The notes: generated by a model not told the origin, from the sequence alone. Positions 8,900 to 19,300 are shown, counted from the first letter of the stretch. The stretch is 64,000 nucleotides of DNA from Cognatiyoonia koreensis (GCF_900109295.1 NZ_FOIZ01000002.1:496001-560000); one strand, 5' to 3'. Made by a program: numbers and translations.

Positions 8900-9402
8900 T
8901 CAGCTCTGTCCTTCATCGTCTCGTATGCGCCGCGCATATCGTCATCCATCATAGCTTCCAGCACCTGCCGGAATCCGACAACGGCCTCTGGCCCTGCCGC
9001 CCTATAGGCGCTGCGCATACGGTCACGCTGTGCATTAGAAAGCTCTCGCTCCAAGGCTGCCCCCGCTTCCGTAAGATGCAGATGTCGTTCACGTTTGTCA
9101 CGCGCCCCGACGGTTGAGGACACCAAACCGTCAGCAACCAGTGTGCGCAAGACACGATTAAGCGATTGCTTTGTAACTCCAAGGATGGCGATAAGGTTAT
9201 TGACCGTGGTGCCGGGACTGCGGTGAATGAAGTGGATGGCCCGGTGATGCGCCCGGCCATATGCCTTTTCCGAAAGGATACGATCCGGGTCGGCGGTGAA
9301 GCCGCGGTAGGCGAAAAACATCGCTTCGATTCCCTGCCGCACCTGTTCATCCGTCAGAAACAGTAGGCTTTGCCCGACCTGCGGTTGCGTATTTTGCGAC
9401 AT
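8896..9402 (-). CDS. petP: MarR-family regulator PetP
   Basis: A 168-residue winged-helix repressor-like protein. The segment GRAHHRAIHFIHRSPGTTVNNLIAILGVTKQSLNRVLRTLVADGLV forms the DNA-binding core, and RDKRERHLHLTEAGAALE is the MarR wing and following helix. ATG 9402 (MSQNTQPQ) gives normal MarR length; the open frame extends to 9651 but enters the divergent ilvE. It is the first gene of the petP-petR operon. A perfect 8-bp inverted repeat 39-63 bp upstream of its start is a candidate autoregulatory operator. Confidence 0.85.
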   Translation of the reverse strand: MSQNTQPQVGQSLLFLTDEQVRQGIEAMFFAYRGFTADPDRILSEKAYGRAHHRAIHFIHRSPGTTVNNLIAILGVTKQSLNRVLRTLVADGLVSSTVGARDKRERHLHLTEAGAALERELSNAQRDRMRSAYRAAGPEAVVGFRQVLEAMMDDDMRGAYETMKDRAE

Positions 9403-9440
9403 TTTCAAACCCCTTAGCTGAAGTTGACGCAAGAATATGT

Positions 9441-9465
9441 CAGCCTTGTTGACATTCCAAGGCTG
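9441..9465. promoter_or_regulatory. Palindrome in the petP/ilvE spacer, candidate PetP operator
   Basis: CAGCCTTG (9441-9448) and CAAGGCTG (9458-9465) form a perfect inverted repeat around a 9-nt centre. The centre begins with TTGACA (9449-9454), which with TAGCGA at 9472-9477 (17-bp spacing) could be the ilvE promoter. A MarR-type dimer bound here could act on both divergent genes. This is inference from position and symmetry only. Confidence 0.45.
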
Positions 9466-9553
9466 CATTGGTAGCGATTCACAGAAAATGCGTAACTTTA
9501 TGTCCGTTTCGGACCTATTCACGCAATAAATGCAAAATTGAAGGAGTGGTCCG

Positions 9554-10423
9554 ATGGCGGGCGCATATGATGATCGGGACGGTAAAATCTGGTTTGACGG
9601 CCAACTGGTCGAATGGCGTGACGCAAAGGTGCATATCCTGACCCACGCCATGCACTACGCCTCTTCCGTATTCGAGGGCGAGCGTTGCTATTCTGGCAAG
9701 ATATTCAAATCGCGCGAGCATTCTGAACGGCTGATCAAATCTGGTCAGCTGATCGACTTTGACATCCCCTATTCGGTCGATGAGATCGAAGCTGCCAAGC
9801 AGGCCGCACTGGATGCCAACGGATTAAAGGACGCCTATGTCCGCCCTGTCGCCTGGCGCGGGTCGGGTGAGGACATGGGCGTTGCAGCAGCACGCAATCC
9901 TGTCCATCTTGCCGTCGCGGTCTGGGAATGGGGCAATTACTATGGTGATGCCAAAACCAAGGGCGCCAAGCTTGATATTGCGAAATGGAAGCGCCCGTCG
10001 CCGGAAACGGCACCATCTCAGGCCAAGGCCGCCGGGCTTTACATGATCGCCACAATGTCCAAGCACGCCGCAGAAGCGAAGGGCTGTTCAGACGCGCTGA
10101 TGTTTGATTACCGCGGCTATGTGGCCGAATGCACCGGCGCGAACCTGTTCTTCGTCAAGGATGGTGAAGTGCACACACCCAAGCCGGATGCCTTTTTGAA
10201 CGGCATCACCCGTCAGACGGTGATTGGGATGCTTAAGGAACAGGGTGTCACCGTGCATGAGCGTGTCATCATGCCCGAAGAGCTGGAAGGCTTCGAGCAA
10301 TGCTGGCTGACAGGCACAGCGGCAGAGGTGACACCGGTCGGGCAGATCGGCGATTACAACTTCGAGGTCGGCGCGCTTGCGCTGGACGTAGCGTCGTCCT
10401 ACGAAAAACTGGTGCGCAGCTAG
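9554..10423 (+). CDS. ilvE: Branched-chain amino acid aminotransferase
   Basis: A 289-residue class IV PLP aminotransferase that reversibly transaminates Leu, Ile and Val with 2-oxoglutarate. Lys158 in SQAKAAGLY aligns with the PLP lysine of E. coli IlvE. Further signatures are GYVAECTGANLFFVKDG, NGITRQTVIGML and LTGTAAEVTPVGQI. ATG 9554 follows a good AAGGAG ribosome site at 9541-9546. It is divergent from petP, and its stop overlaps the convergent small ORF by 4 bp. Confidence 0.94.
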   Translation: MAGAYDDRDGKIWFDGQLVEWRDAKVHILTHAMHYASSVFEGERCYSGKIFKSREHSERLIKSGQLIDFDIPYSVDEIEAAKQAALDANGLKDAYVRPVAWRGSGEDMGVAAARNPVHLAVAVWEWGNYYGDAKTKGAKLDIAKWKRPSPETAPSQAKAAGLYMIATMSKHAAEAKGCSDALMFDYRGYVAECTGANLFFVKDGEVHTPKPDAFLNGITRQTVIGMLKEQGVTVHERVIMPEELEGFEQCWLTGTAAEVTPVGQIGDYNFEVGALALDVASSYEKLVRS

Positions 10424-10593
10424 GCCTTGTAGCCGCGGTCAATCCGCAGGAACGCTTTTACGCGTTGTTGCGCATGAGCCCGCGGTCTGCGCTGAAGATC
10501 AAGGGTCGCAGGCTTTGGTGTCGCGACCCGTTCAGCAGCGATCGCACGGGCGAGGTCGGTTTTGCGGGTATCTTCTGACTTGCGTTTTTGCAT
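10420..10593 (-). CDS. Small basic hypothetical protein
   Basis: A 57-residue, strongly basic, Arg/Lys/Ala-rich protein (MQKRKSEDTRKTDLARAIAA at its start). A consensus GGAGG lies 5 nt before ATG 10593, the main support for it being real. No domain is recognised. It has no signal peptide or membrane segment, and its composition would fit a nucleic-acid or ribosome-associated protein, but that is speculation. It converges on ilvE with a 4-bp overlap and ends 49 bp before the next minus-strand gene's 3' end. Confidence 0.5.
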   Translation of the reverse strand: MQKRKSEDTRKTDLARAIAAERVATPKPATLDLQRRPRAHAQQRVKAFLRIDRGYKA

Positions 10594-10642
10594 GATATCC
10601 TCCGATGTGGATGACAACCATACCACGAAATTACCCGTTGGT

Positions 10643-11563
10643 CTAACCGCCAAACTTGCCGGTAACGGCGCGTTGCCGCGCACGCTGCAGACCAAGGTGG
10701 CGTTCACGCAGAACAACAAGAATTCCAGCCGCAATCACGAGACTTGCGCCGATCAGCATTGGCGTCGTCGGCACTTCGCTGAAGACGAAATATCCGATAA
10801 ATAACGCCAGCAGCATCGAGGTGTAATCAAAGGGCGCGATCAGCGATGCCTCTGCATGGCGGTAACTGGTGGTGACAAGCATCTGTCCGACGCCCCCCAA
10901 GAGGCCGGCGAGGACCAACAGAGCGGCCACGTCCCAAGACGGCACGACCCACCCCCATGGCAATGTCAAAAGTGACATGATCGTGGACGTCACCGTGAAC
11001 CAGAACACGATTGTCGCCGTGCTTTCGGTGCGCACAAGTTTGCGGACCAGGACCTGCACCATGGCCACCGTCATCGCACCACACAGAACGACGATCACGC
11101 CAAGTGTTTCGGTCGAGTTCATCTTTGCGCCGAGCGACAAACGGGGCGAAATGACGATCAACACGCCAACCAGACCCAACGCGACTGCGCTGAGACGTAC
11201 GACGCCAACCGGTTCTTTGAGATAGACAGCGGCGATGATCACAACGATCAGTGGGGCCGCATAGCCAAGAGCGGTCACTTCGGGAAGCGGTAAAAGGGCA
11301 AGTCCGGTGAACCCCAATCCCATTGCAATGGTGCCAAGTATACCGCGCCACAAATGACCAAAAGGTTTCTGCGTTTTCCACCCGTTACGCAATTCACGGC
11401 GCATGGCGAGCCAGCCAAGGATGATTGGCATGGCAAAGAACGACCGGAAAAACACGGCCTGTCCCGGTGGCACACTGTCAGCGGTCGCCTTGATCAAGCT
11501 TGCCATGATCATGAAAACAGCGACCGACGAGACCTTGAACAGGATGCCACGCAAGGGCTGCAT
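10643..11563 (-). CDS. DMT-superfamily transporter, EamA type
   Basis: A 306-residue inner-membrane protein with about ten predicted helices arranged as two EamA repeats (around residues 8-140 and 150-285). Repeat signatures are visible in FFRSFFAMPIILGWL and, in the second half, ATSYRHAEASLIAPFDYTS-like sequence ending in GEVPT-type loops. EamA exporters move metabolites or amino acids, often by drug/metabolite proton exchange. The substrate is not predictable. ATG 11563 lies 2 bp past the stop of the upstream APP1 gene, so the two are probably co-transcribed. Confidence 0.85.
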   Translation of the reverse strand: MQPLRGILFKVSSVAVFMIMASLIKATADSVPPGQAVFFRSFFAMPIILGWLAMRRELRNGWKTQKPFGHLWRGILGTIAMGLGFTGLALLPLPEVTALGYAAPLIVVIIAAVYLKEPVGVVRLSAVALGLVGVLIVISPRLSLGAKMNSTETLGVIVVLCGAMTVAMVQVLVRKLVRTESTATIVFWFTVTSTIMSLLTLPWGWVVPSWDVAALLVLAGLLGGVGQMLVTTSYRHAEASLIAPFDYTSMLLALFIGYFVFSEVPTTPMLIGASLVIAAGILVVLRERHLGLQRARQRAVTGKFGG

Positions 11564-11565
11564 TA

Positions 11566-12522
11566 CTAGAAGTCCATGTCATCATAACTTGGCGCAACAT
11601 GCACAGGGATTCCCGCAGCGCGCAAGGCACTGATAGCGTGAGCATCCTGACGCGGCCCGGCTTGCCGCAAAATAACGCGGGCGATCCGGCCTGGATGGCG
11701 TTTCACGGCATCGGCATAGACATGCGCATCGTGCTGGCCGGTGTCGCCGATCAACACAAAGGGCAAGTTCGGGTTCGCCGCGAGAATGGTGTCAATGGCC
11801 TGTCCTTTGTGGTCACCATGCGTTCCGGTGATGAATTGCGTTTCGCTGATCCCGTAATCGCGCAGAAACATCGGTGCTTCGGGCAGTTGGGATTTCGACA
11901 TGATTTCACGCAGGAACGGATAGAAATTCCAAGGCGAAGAACTGACAAAGAACACCGGGCTCACAACCGTATTGAGCCGCGCCATCAGCCGGACTGCGTC
12001 TGGAAACACCAGTCGTGTCGCGGCATTTCCGGTCAATGAGGTCCAGATGTTGCGGGCCAAGGAATAGGCACCGGTCAGGATCATCGTGTCGTCGATGTCC
12101 GAAATGATCCCGTAGGACGCTGCCGTGTCCGGAATGATCACGGGACATTGCCAGCTTTTCTTGCCCAGCGTTACCGTGACGATCGTGCGGCCCGTTGCGT
12201 CACCGCGCGGCAGTTCCAGCGTGAAGTAGCCTTCTTCGTCGGTCCGCGTCATGACTTCGCCTGCGCTGACAATCACGTCGGCCATTTCGTCTGTGCGAAA
12301 CAAACCTATCATCGCGCGGAAGTTCGCAAATCGCGACTGATCCGGCCGCATCAACCGTTCCTGCCGCGTGGCCAGAACACGCCCGCGCACAATCAGATGC
12401 TGGGGCGTCGCATAGCCGACATAGGGCGTGATGCTTGGTTCTGCCTTGCTGGGGCGACGAAGCACATCCGTCCACCGTTCGATACGCGCCGCGATACGGG
12501 CGAGGAGCAGCTTGAAATTCAT
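11566..12522 (-). CDS. APP1-family phosphatase domain protein (DUF2183)
   Basis: A 318-residue protein with the HAD-like catalytic motif DIDDT at 142-146, FVSSSPWNFYPFLREIM and LIGDTGQHDAHVYADAV further on. These are the marks of the APP1 phosphatidate-phosphatase catalytic domain. The preceding ~130 residues form a beta-rich domain typical of bacterial homologues. Yeast App1 dephosphorylates phosphatidate; the bacterial substrate is not established. No signal peptide is visible. It overlaps the upstream sugar dehydrogenase gene by 4 bp (ATGA). Confidence 0.82.
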   Translation of the reverse strand: MNFKLLLARIAARIERWTDVLRRPSKAEPSITPYVGYATPQHLIVRGRVLATRQERLMRPDQSRFANFRAMIGLFRTDEMADVIVSAGEVMTRTDEEGYFTLELPRGDATGRTIVTVTLGKKSWQCPVIIPDTAASYGIISDIDDTMILTGAYSLARNIWTSLTGNAATRLVFPDAVRLMARLNTVVSPVFFVSSSPWNFYPFLREIMSKSQLPEAPMFLRDYGISETQFITGTHGDHKGQAIDTILAANPNLPFVLIGDTGQHDAHVYADAVKRHPGRIARVILRQAGPRQDAHAISALRAAGIPVHVAPSYDDMDF

Positions 12523-13694
12523 TCGGTTGGCGTCACTCGCAGGATACCGCCATCCGCCGCATCAAGCAGCGCAAGCAAGCTGCCATCGGGAAGCAATTCA
12601 ACGTCGCGCACCCGACCAACATCGGTCAAAAGACGTTCTTCGCCAACGACACGGCCGTCTTCCAGTTCAAGACGGACAAGACCGCCCGGACGCAGTGACG
12701 CGATGATCAGATCGCCTTGCCAAGGCGCGAAAGGTCCGTCGTAAAAGACCATGCCGCCGGGGGCGATCACCGGATCCCAGTAATAGACCGGTTGCTCCAT
12801 CCCTTCGGCGACCGCTTCACCACCGCCGACGGGGCTACCATTGTAATTGATACCGTATGAAATCGCAGGCCAACCATAGTTCTTGGCCGCTTCCGGTTTG
12901 TTCAGTTCGTCCCCGCCGCGCGGGCCGTGTTCGATTGTCCAAAGCGCGCCGCTGGCATCAAGGGCTGCACCCTGAATATTCCGATGACCATACGACCAGA
13001 CGGCGTCATCGCCATTTTCACCGACATAGGGGTTATCCATCGGTGCCAGCCCGTCCCACGTCACGCGGATCACCTTGCCGTAGGTAATGTTGATATCCTG
13101 CGCTTTGACAGCATCTTCGCGCACGGAGTGTTCGCCTGTGGTGATCCAGACCATGCCGTCGGGCATCGGGATGATCCTGCTGCCGTAGTGCATCGGGTTT
13201 TGCGACGGTGGCTGCTGAACGAAGATATCGCGCGCGTCAAGAATTTCGCCACCTTCAGAAAAAACCCCGCGGGCCGCTGCCGTCACAGTGCCGCCCGGCA
13301 CGCCTTTGGCGTAGGTCCAGTACACTGTCTGGTCATTTTCAAAATCATGAGAGAGCGCGACGTCCAACAAGCCGCCCTGCCCGCGATTATCGACTGTCGG
13401 CAGGCCGGCGATCTCTCCTGACACACCGCCGTCGGCACCAACCAGACGCAAACGACCGGGCCGCTCGGTCACCAGATAACGCCCATCGGGCAGGCGGGCG
13501 ATGCCCCAGGGATGTTCCAGTCCTTCGGCGAAGTTACTTACCTCGACGTTCGTTTTCGGCAATTGCGGGGCGCGGGTCTGATTTTCGAATGCCGGTTCGA
13601 AATTGGCGTTGGGTGGACCTTGTGGCACTTCGGCTGCGGCGCCTGTTGCCAGAATTGCGCTGAGGGTGGCAGCCTTGAATATCTTGTTCATCAT
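12519..13694 (-). CDS. PQQ-dependent sugar dehydrogenase family (soluble, YliI-like)
   Basis: A 391-residue periplasmic beta-propeller enzyme. The N-terminus is a signal peptide (hydrophobic ~6-20, cleavage likely after ATGAAA). Typical aldose-sugar-dehydrogenase segments are EHPWGIARLPDGRYLVTERPG, TTGEHSVREDA, YGHRNIQGAALD and EHGPRGGDELN, the last carrying a catalytic/PQQ-region His. Family members oxidise aldoses to lactones with PQQ and pass electrons to the respiratory chain. Two consecutive ATGs (13694, 13691) are possible starts after AGGATCAGG. It leads a unit with the APP1 and DMT genes. Confidence 0.85.
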   Translation of the reverse strand: MMNKIFKAATLSAILATGAAAEVPQGPPNANFEPAFENQTRAPQLPKTNVEVSNFAEGLEHPWGIARLPDGRYLVTERPGRLRLVGADGGVSGEIAGLPTVDNRGQGGLLDVALSHDFENDQTVYWTYAKGVPGGTVTAAARGVFSEGGEILDARDIFVQQPPSQNPMHYGSRIIPMPDGMVWITTGEHSVREDAVKAQDINITYGKVIRVTWDGLAPMDNPYVGENGDDAVWSYGHRNIQGAALDASGALWTIEHGPRGGDELNKPEAAKNYGWPAISYGINYNGSPVGGGEAVAEGMEQPVYYWDPVIAPGGMVFYDGPFAPWQGDLIIASLRPGGLVRLELEDGRVVGEERLLTDVGRVRDVELLPDGSLLALLDAADGGILRVTPTE

Positions 13695-13781
13695 CCTGAT
13701 CCTACTTGGCTTGGGGCTATGTAAGTGACGCGTTTCAGATGAACATAGTGCAGATTTCGCGCTAGCCGAGGTTGGCAGACG

Positions 13782-14825
13782 TCACAATCCCGTCTGACCG
13801 GACCGTAGTTTGTCCACAGCCCAGCGCGCAGCATCGGCAACTGTCGGGTCGGGATCAGCCAACTGCGTTTCTGCGACAGACATCAACGCGGGCAGCCCTG
13901 AATTTCCGATGGCATAAAGCACATTGCGCACAAAACGATCACGTCCGATCCGCTTTATCGGCGACCCGGAAAAACGTTCGCGGAACGCTGCATCATCCAG
14001 AACAGCCAGTTCTGCCAGAGGTGGGTCTTTCACGTCAGCGCGGGCTGCGTATTTCGCATCCCGTGCGGTTTCGGCGAATTTGTTCCACGGGCAAATAGCA
14101 AGGCAATCATCGCAACCGTAGATTCGATTGCCCATCAGACCCCGCAGGTCGTCTGCAACCGGTCCTTTGTGTTCGATCGTCAAGTAGGAAATGCAGCGCC
14201 GTGCATCCAGTTTGTAAGGCGCTGGAAAGGCGTTGGTCGGGCAGATATCGAGACAAGCGGTGCAGCTACCGCAATGGCCAACCTCTGGCGGATCGGGATC
14301 AAGCGGTACGGTCGTGAACATCGCGCCCAAAAAGAACCAGTTGCCCAGATCGCGGCCCAGCAGATTGGTGTGTTTGCCTTGCCAGCCAAGCCCCGCCGCC
14401 TGAGCGAGCGGTTTTTCCATGACCGGCGCGGTATCTACGAAAACCTTGATTTCCGCATCTGGCACTTGCGAGATGAACCAGCGCCCGACCCGCTTGAGCC
14501 GCTTCTTGAGGACGTCGTGATAGTCGCGGCCCTGCGCATAGACAGAAATGGCGGCCTTGTCCTTGTGCCCCAGCACAGCCAGCGGATCATGTGTCGGTGT
14601 GTAAGGTTCGGCGAACATCACCACTGATTTCGCTGCTGGCCAAAGTGCGGACGGATCGCCACGCCAGTGCATCCTATCGGCCATCCAGCCCATCTGCCCG
14701 TGGTAACCAGCATCAACGAACTGCTCTAGCGACTGCGCAAGCGACACGGCATCGGGGCGGCAAACCCCGATTTTTGCGAACCCTTCGGCACGGGCAAAAC
14801 TGTCGAGTTCGGTCCTTAGCGACAT
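13782..14825 (-). CDS. queG: Epoxyqueuosine reductase
   Basis: A 347-residue cobalamin- and Fe-S-dependent enzyme that reduces epoxyqueuosine to queuosine in tRNA, the last step of queuosine synthesis. Two ferredoxin-type clusters are encoded: Cys185/188/191/195 in [12 protein letters not shown] and Cys238/241/245 in CDDCLAICP, with Cys211 nearby. Asp131 in [13 protein letters not shown] is the conserved catalytic/cobalamin-region acid. A HEAT-like tail follows. It is a cytoplasmic protein and a single gene between the sugar dehydrogenase and GST genes on the same strand. Confidence 0.93.
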   Translation of the reverse strand: MSLRTELDSFARAEGFAKIGVCRPDAVSLAQSLEQFVDAGYHGQMGWMADRMHWRGDPSALWPAAKSVVMFAEPYTPTHDPLAVLGHKDKAAISVYAQGRDYHDVLKKRLKRVGRWFISQVPDAEIKVFVDTAPVMEKPLAQAAGLGWQGKHTNLLGRDLGNWFFLGAMFTTVPLDPDPPEVGHCGSCTACLDICPTNAFPAPYKLDARRCISYLTIEHKGPVADDLRGLMGNRIYGCDDCLAICPWNKFAETARDAKYAARADVKDPPLAELAVLDDAAFRERFSGSPIKRIGRDRFVRNVLYAIGNSGLPALMSVAETQLADPDPTVADAARWAVDKLRSGQTGL

Positions 14826-14849
14826 GACGCGCGTGGGTGGGATCCCCGC

Positions 14850-15515
14850 TTAGAAGTCAAGATCGGCATAGTGGGCAGGTTGCGGAAAACCGGGGACCTG
14901 ATCGGCCAGAAGGGAACGGAACGCTGGGCGGGATTTGATCTTGGCATACCAGTCTTTCACGACCTCGTGGCGGTTCCAGTCAACGTCGGAAATATAGTCC
15001 AGACATGACAACTGTGCCGCTGCCGCGAAATCGGCGAGCGTCATGTCGTTGCCGGCAAGCCAGCGCCGCTGGTCCAGAAGGTGGGCCATGTAATCAAGGT
15101 GGTACTTGACCGCGCGGGATCCTGCCTTGACGTTCGTGCTGTCGGGATAGCCGGTGCCCATCACTTTGCGGAACACGCGTTCACCCAACAGCTTGGCGGT
15201 GACTTCCTTGTAGAATTTGTCATCGAACCACGCAACGATCCGCCGCGCTTCGTACCGGCCTTCCGCGCCGTTTGGAAGAAGCGGCGGGGTCGGATGGCTA
15301 TCTTCGAGATATTCACAAATGGCCGTACTATCGGCCATTGTACGGTTGCCCATTTTCAGGACTGGCACCTTGCCAGCAGGGTTGCGGCGCAGGAAATCGG
15401 CATCCTGTTCCCAATACCGTTCCTCGACCAGTTCGACTTCGATTTTCTTCTCTGCCATGGACAGGCGCACTTTGCGCGAAAACGGAGACAGCGGGTAATG
15501 GTAAAGTCGGTTCAT
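14850..15515 (-). CDS. Glutathione S-transferase family protein
   Basis: A 221-residue GST-fold protein. The thioredoxin-like N-terminal domain has YHYPLSPFSRKVRLSMAEK with a Ser-Pro-Phe-Ser active-site region, GKVPVLKMG (cis-Pro) and MADSTAICEYLEDSHP (the glutathione-binding Asp-Ser). An all-helical C-terminal domain contains MTLADFAAAAQLSCLDYI, the N-capping box. It probably conjugates or isomerises with glutathione; the substrate is unknown. It begins 53 bp after the end of mtgA and ends 24 bp before queG begins. Confidence 0.88.
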   Translation of the reverse strand: MNRLYHYPLSPFSRKVRLSMAEKKIEVELVEERYWEQDADFLRRNPAGKVPVLKMGNRTMADSTAICEYLEDSHPTPPLLPNGAEGRYEARRIVAWFDDKFYKEVTAKLLGERVFRKVMGTGYPDSTNVKAGSRAVKYHLDYMAHLLDQRRWLAGNDMTLADFAAAAQLSCLDYISDVDWNRHEVVKDWYAKIKSRPAFRSLLADQVPGFPQPAHYADLDF

Positions 15516-15568
15516 GGGGGCAACTCACGTTGTGGCTGCATCTTCAATGCCGCATCCCGCGCGTGCGT

Positions 15569-16294
15569 TCAACCTTCGAAGCAGTCCGCCCGTCCATCGG
15601 CAAGGATCGTTGCGGCCCCATCCATGATACTGGCCGCGCGGCGTCGCTGGGTGGGTGTCGGATTTGACGCACTGCGGGTCTTGGGCGATGGCAAAACCAT
15701 CGCAAGCCGCGCCGCCTGACGTGGTGTCAGATCGGCAGCATCGACACCGAAATAATGTCGCGCCGCGGCCTGCACGCCGAACACGCCTTCATCGAATTCG
15801 GCGACGTTCAGATAAACCTCCAGCACGCGGCGTTTTGACCAGACAGCCTCGACCAGCGGGGTCCAGATGGCCTCTATTGCTTTGCGCATGTAAGATCGGC
15901 CATGCCAGAGATAGACGTTCTTGACGGTTTGCTGCGATATCGTCGATGCGCCACGATTGCTGCCTTCGTCGATTGCGGTCTGAATGGCGTCCACGTCCAG
16001 TCCCCAATGCAGACAGAAATTCGCATCCTCGGCGGCTACGGCGGATCGGGCCATCACGGGCGCGATATTTTCGAGCGCGACCCATTCCTGAGTGACACCA
16101 CCCAGTCGGCGGCTTTCGCTGGCCATGTAGATATTTGTAGGCGGGTTCACCACGGTGAACAAAAGCGTCACCAGCACGACGAATGCAAAGACCCCGAACA
16201 GGCCACGCCAGAGCAGGCGACGCAACCGTGCCAATAGGCTCGGTTTGGGCGGTGCTTTCTTGCGTGTTGTCTTTTTGGTCTTGGGTTTTGCCAT
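15569..16294 (-). CDS. mtgA: Monofunctional biosynthetic peptidoglycan transglycosylase
   Basis: A 241-residue GT51 enzyme anchored by one N-terminal helix (about 31-49) after a Lys-rich tail. The catalytic Glu89 is in AAEDANFCLHWGLD, and GASTISQQTVKNVYLW (115-130) is the second donor-site motif. It polymerises lipid II glycan strands in the periplasm and lacks a transpeptidase domain, as expected of MtgA. It stands 81 bp downstream of gltB, separated by the gltB terminator, so it likely has its own promoter. Confidence 0.93.
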   Translation of the reverse strand: MAKPKTKKTTRKKAPPKPSLLARLRRLLWRGLFGVFAFVVLVTLLFTVVNPPTNIYMASESRRLGGVTQEWVALENIAPVMARSAVAAEDANFCLHWGLDVDAIQTAIDEGSNRGASTISQQTVKNVYLWHGRSYMRKAIEAIWTPLVEAVWSKRRVLEVYLNVAEFDEGVFGVQAAARHYFGVDAADLTPRQAARLAMVLPSPKTRSASNPTPTQRRRAASIMDGAATILADGRADCFEG

Positions 16295-16344
16295 GCCACG
16301 TTAAGCCACGCCAATTTTGACATGGTCAAGGCAGGCTGATGGAA

Positions 16345-16365
16345 AACCCCGCGCAATGCGGGGTT
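16345..16365 (-). terminator. Rho-independent terminator of gltB
   Basis: Read on the minus strand, an 8-bp perfect stem (AACCCCGC / GCGGGGTT) with a 5-nt loop is followed directly by TTCC. It begins 10 bp after the gltB stop and is the cleanest simple terminator in this half of the window. Confidence 0.75.
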
Positions 16366-16375
16366 CTCACAACAG

Positions 16376-19300
16376 TTATTCGGCTGGAATGGCCGCCTCT
16401 TCCTCTGTCAGCGGAACCGGAAGGTGGATGAGCATTTCCTTTGGACAGATTTGCAGGAAGTTTGATTTCTCTACATCCCAGTGCTGCAGGATTTCCGTCG
16501 CCTTGCGGCTGCCGGTTTCTGCGGCATGGCGCTTGATCAATCCGTGAAGCTGGGATTCCCAGTGATCCACCGTTACCGGACAGGTTACCAGTGTTTCCAT
16601 ATTGATCAAAACGCCGGAAAGACCCTCGGGATCATAAAGATAGGCCATGCCGCCTGTCATACCCGCACCGAAGTTTGCACCGATTGATCCGAGGATCACA
16701 GCAACGCCACCCGTCATGTATTCGCAGCCGTTCGTACCGCAGCCTTCGATCACGACTTTCGCACCGGAATTACGCACGGCGAACCGCTCGCCCGCCCGAC
16801 CGGCGGCAAAGAGATATCCATCCGTCGCCCCGTAAAGGACCGTGTTGCCGATGATCGTGTTTTCGGAGGCCACAAGCGGACTTTGCATCTGCGGACGCAC
16901 GATAATCGTGCCGCCTGACAAGCCCTTGCCGACATAGTCGTTCGCATCGCCCGACACTTCCAGCTTCAGGCCCGGCACTGCGAAAGCACCCAGCGATTGC
17001 CCGGCCGAGCCGCGCAGCTTTACGGTCAGATGGTCTTGTTGCAGGTCGTTGCGCATGCCGAACCGGCTGACGATATGCGAGGACGTACGTGTCCCGACCG
17101 TGCGCAGTGTGTTTTGCACGGCGTATTCCAACTGCATTTTTTCGCCGTCTTTCAGGAAGCGGTCGGCGTCCTTGACGATTTGTGCGTCCAGCGTGTCATC
17201 GACAGGGTTGCGTGGACGATTGCGGTCGTACTTGATCTTGGCCGCACCATCGACAGTGATCAGCAAGGGGTTCAGATCAAGATCATCCAGATGTGCAGAA
17301 CCGCGTGACACCTGTGTAAGCAGGTCAGCACGCCCGATCACGTCATCCAGCGACCGCGCCCCGATTGAGGCGAGGATTTCGCGCACTTCGGTGGCGTAAA
17401 ACGTGATCAGGTTCACGACCTTGTCCGCGTTTCCAGTGAATTTCTGGCGCAGGCTTTCATCCTGCGTGCAGACGCCGACAGGGCAGGTGTTTGATTGGCA
17501 CTGACGGACCATGATGCAGCCCATTGCGATCAAGGCAGCGGTGCCGATGCCGTATTCTTCGGCACCCATCATCGCGGCCATGACGATATCGCGACCAGTG
17601 CGCAAACCACCGTCCGTGCGCAGCGTGATGCGTTCGCGCAGATTGTTCATCGCCAGGACCTGATGCGCCTCGGTCAGGCCCATTTCCCATGGCAGACCAG
17701 CGTATTTGATCGATGTCCCCGGGCTGGCACCCGTGCCGCCGTTGTGGCCCGAGATCAGGATCACGTCGGCCTTGGCCTTGGCAACACCGGCAGCAATCGT
17801 GCCGACGCCGGATGACGAGACGAGTTTGACCGTCACCTTACAACGCGGGTTGATCTGCTTGAGGTCATAGATCAGCTGGGCCAGATCCTCGATCGAGTAG
17901 ATATCGTGGTGTGGTGGCGGCGAGATCAGTGTCACGCCCTTGGTCGAATGCCGCAAGCGGGCAATCAGGTCTGTGACTTTCATCCCCGGAAGCTGACCAC
18001 CCTCGCCCGGCTTGGCACCTTGTGCGACCTTGATTTCAAGTTCTTCGCAATGGTTCAGGTATTCGGCCGTAACGCCGAAGCGGCCAGAAGCGACCTGCTT
18101 GATTTTTGCGGACGGATTGTCGCCGTTCGATTCAGGCACGAAATGCGCCGGGTCTTCGCCACCTTCGCCGGAGTCCGACTTGGCCCCGATCCGGTTCATT
18201 GCGACGTTCAGCGTTTTATGTGCTTCCGGGCTGAGTGCGCCCAGCGACATGCCAGGTGTCACGAACCGCTGACGGATCGATGTGATGCTTTCGACTTCTT
18301 CAATCGGGACCGGCTTGCCAAGCGGCTTGATTGCAAGCAGATCACGCAGGTGGATTGGCGGGTTGCTTTGCATGGACTTGCTGAACTGCTGCCACATCGC
18401 ATAGCTCGCCTTATTGCAGGCGGCCTGCAGCATGTGCATTGTCTGCGCTTCCCACGCGTGTTTTTCACCCGAGCGGCGCGCTTTGTAAAATCCGCCAATT
18501 GGCAGGATATCGGTGCCTTGCTTCCAGCCTTTCGCGTGTACGTCTTCCAGCTTTGTCTGGATACCATTTGTGCCGATCCCGGAGATACGCGACTGCATAC
18601 CCGGGAAATATTCGGCAACCATTGCGCGAGACAGACCCACCGCTTCGAAGTTCAGACCACCGCGGTAGGACGATAGAACCGAAATTCCCATCTTGGACAT
18701 GATCTTGAGAAGGCCTGCGTTGATTGCATCGCGATAACGGTTCACGGCCTCTGTTAGCGTCCCGTCGATCAGACCACGATTCAGCCGGTCGGCAATCGAA
18801 TCCTGTGCGAGGTAGGCATTCACGGTCGTTGCACCGCAACCGATCAATACGGCAAAGTAGTGCGGGTCGACACATTCCGCAGAACGGACGTTGATCGAAC
18901 AGAACGTGCGCAGGCCCTTGGCCGTCAGACCGGAATGCACCGCCGACGTCGCAAGGATCATCGGCATCGCGACGCGGTCCTCGTTCTGGTGCTGATCGGT
19001 CAATATCAGATGACCAGCACCTGAGCGCACTGCATCCTCTGCCTCTGACCGGATGCGCGCCAGGCCTTTGGACAGTGATCCGGCACCAGGCGTGAAAGTG
19101 CAGTCAATTATGGATACATTTTCCCCGAAATGCCGCAACATTTCATCAAATTCACCGTTGGCGACGAATGGACTATCCAGCACCAGGATTTCTGTCTGGC
19201 TACCGTCTTCGTCCAATACGTTCTTGAGATTGCCAAAGCGTGTCTTCAGCGACATAACCCTGCTTTCGCGCAGGCTGTCGATGGGCGGGTTCGTTACCTG

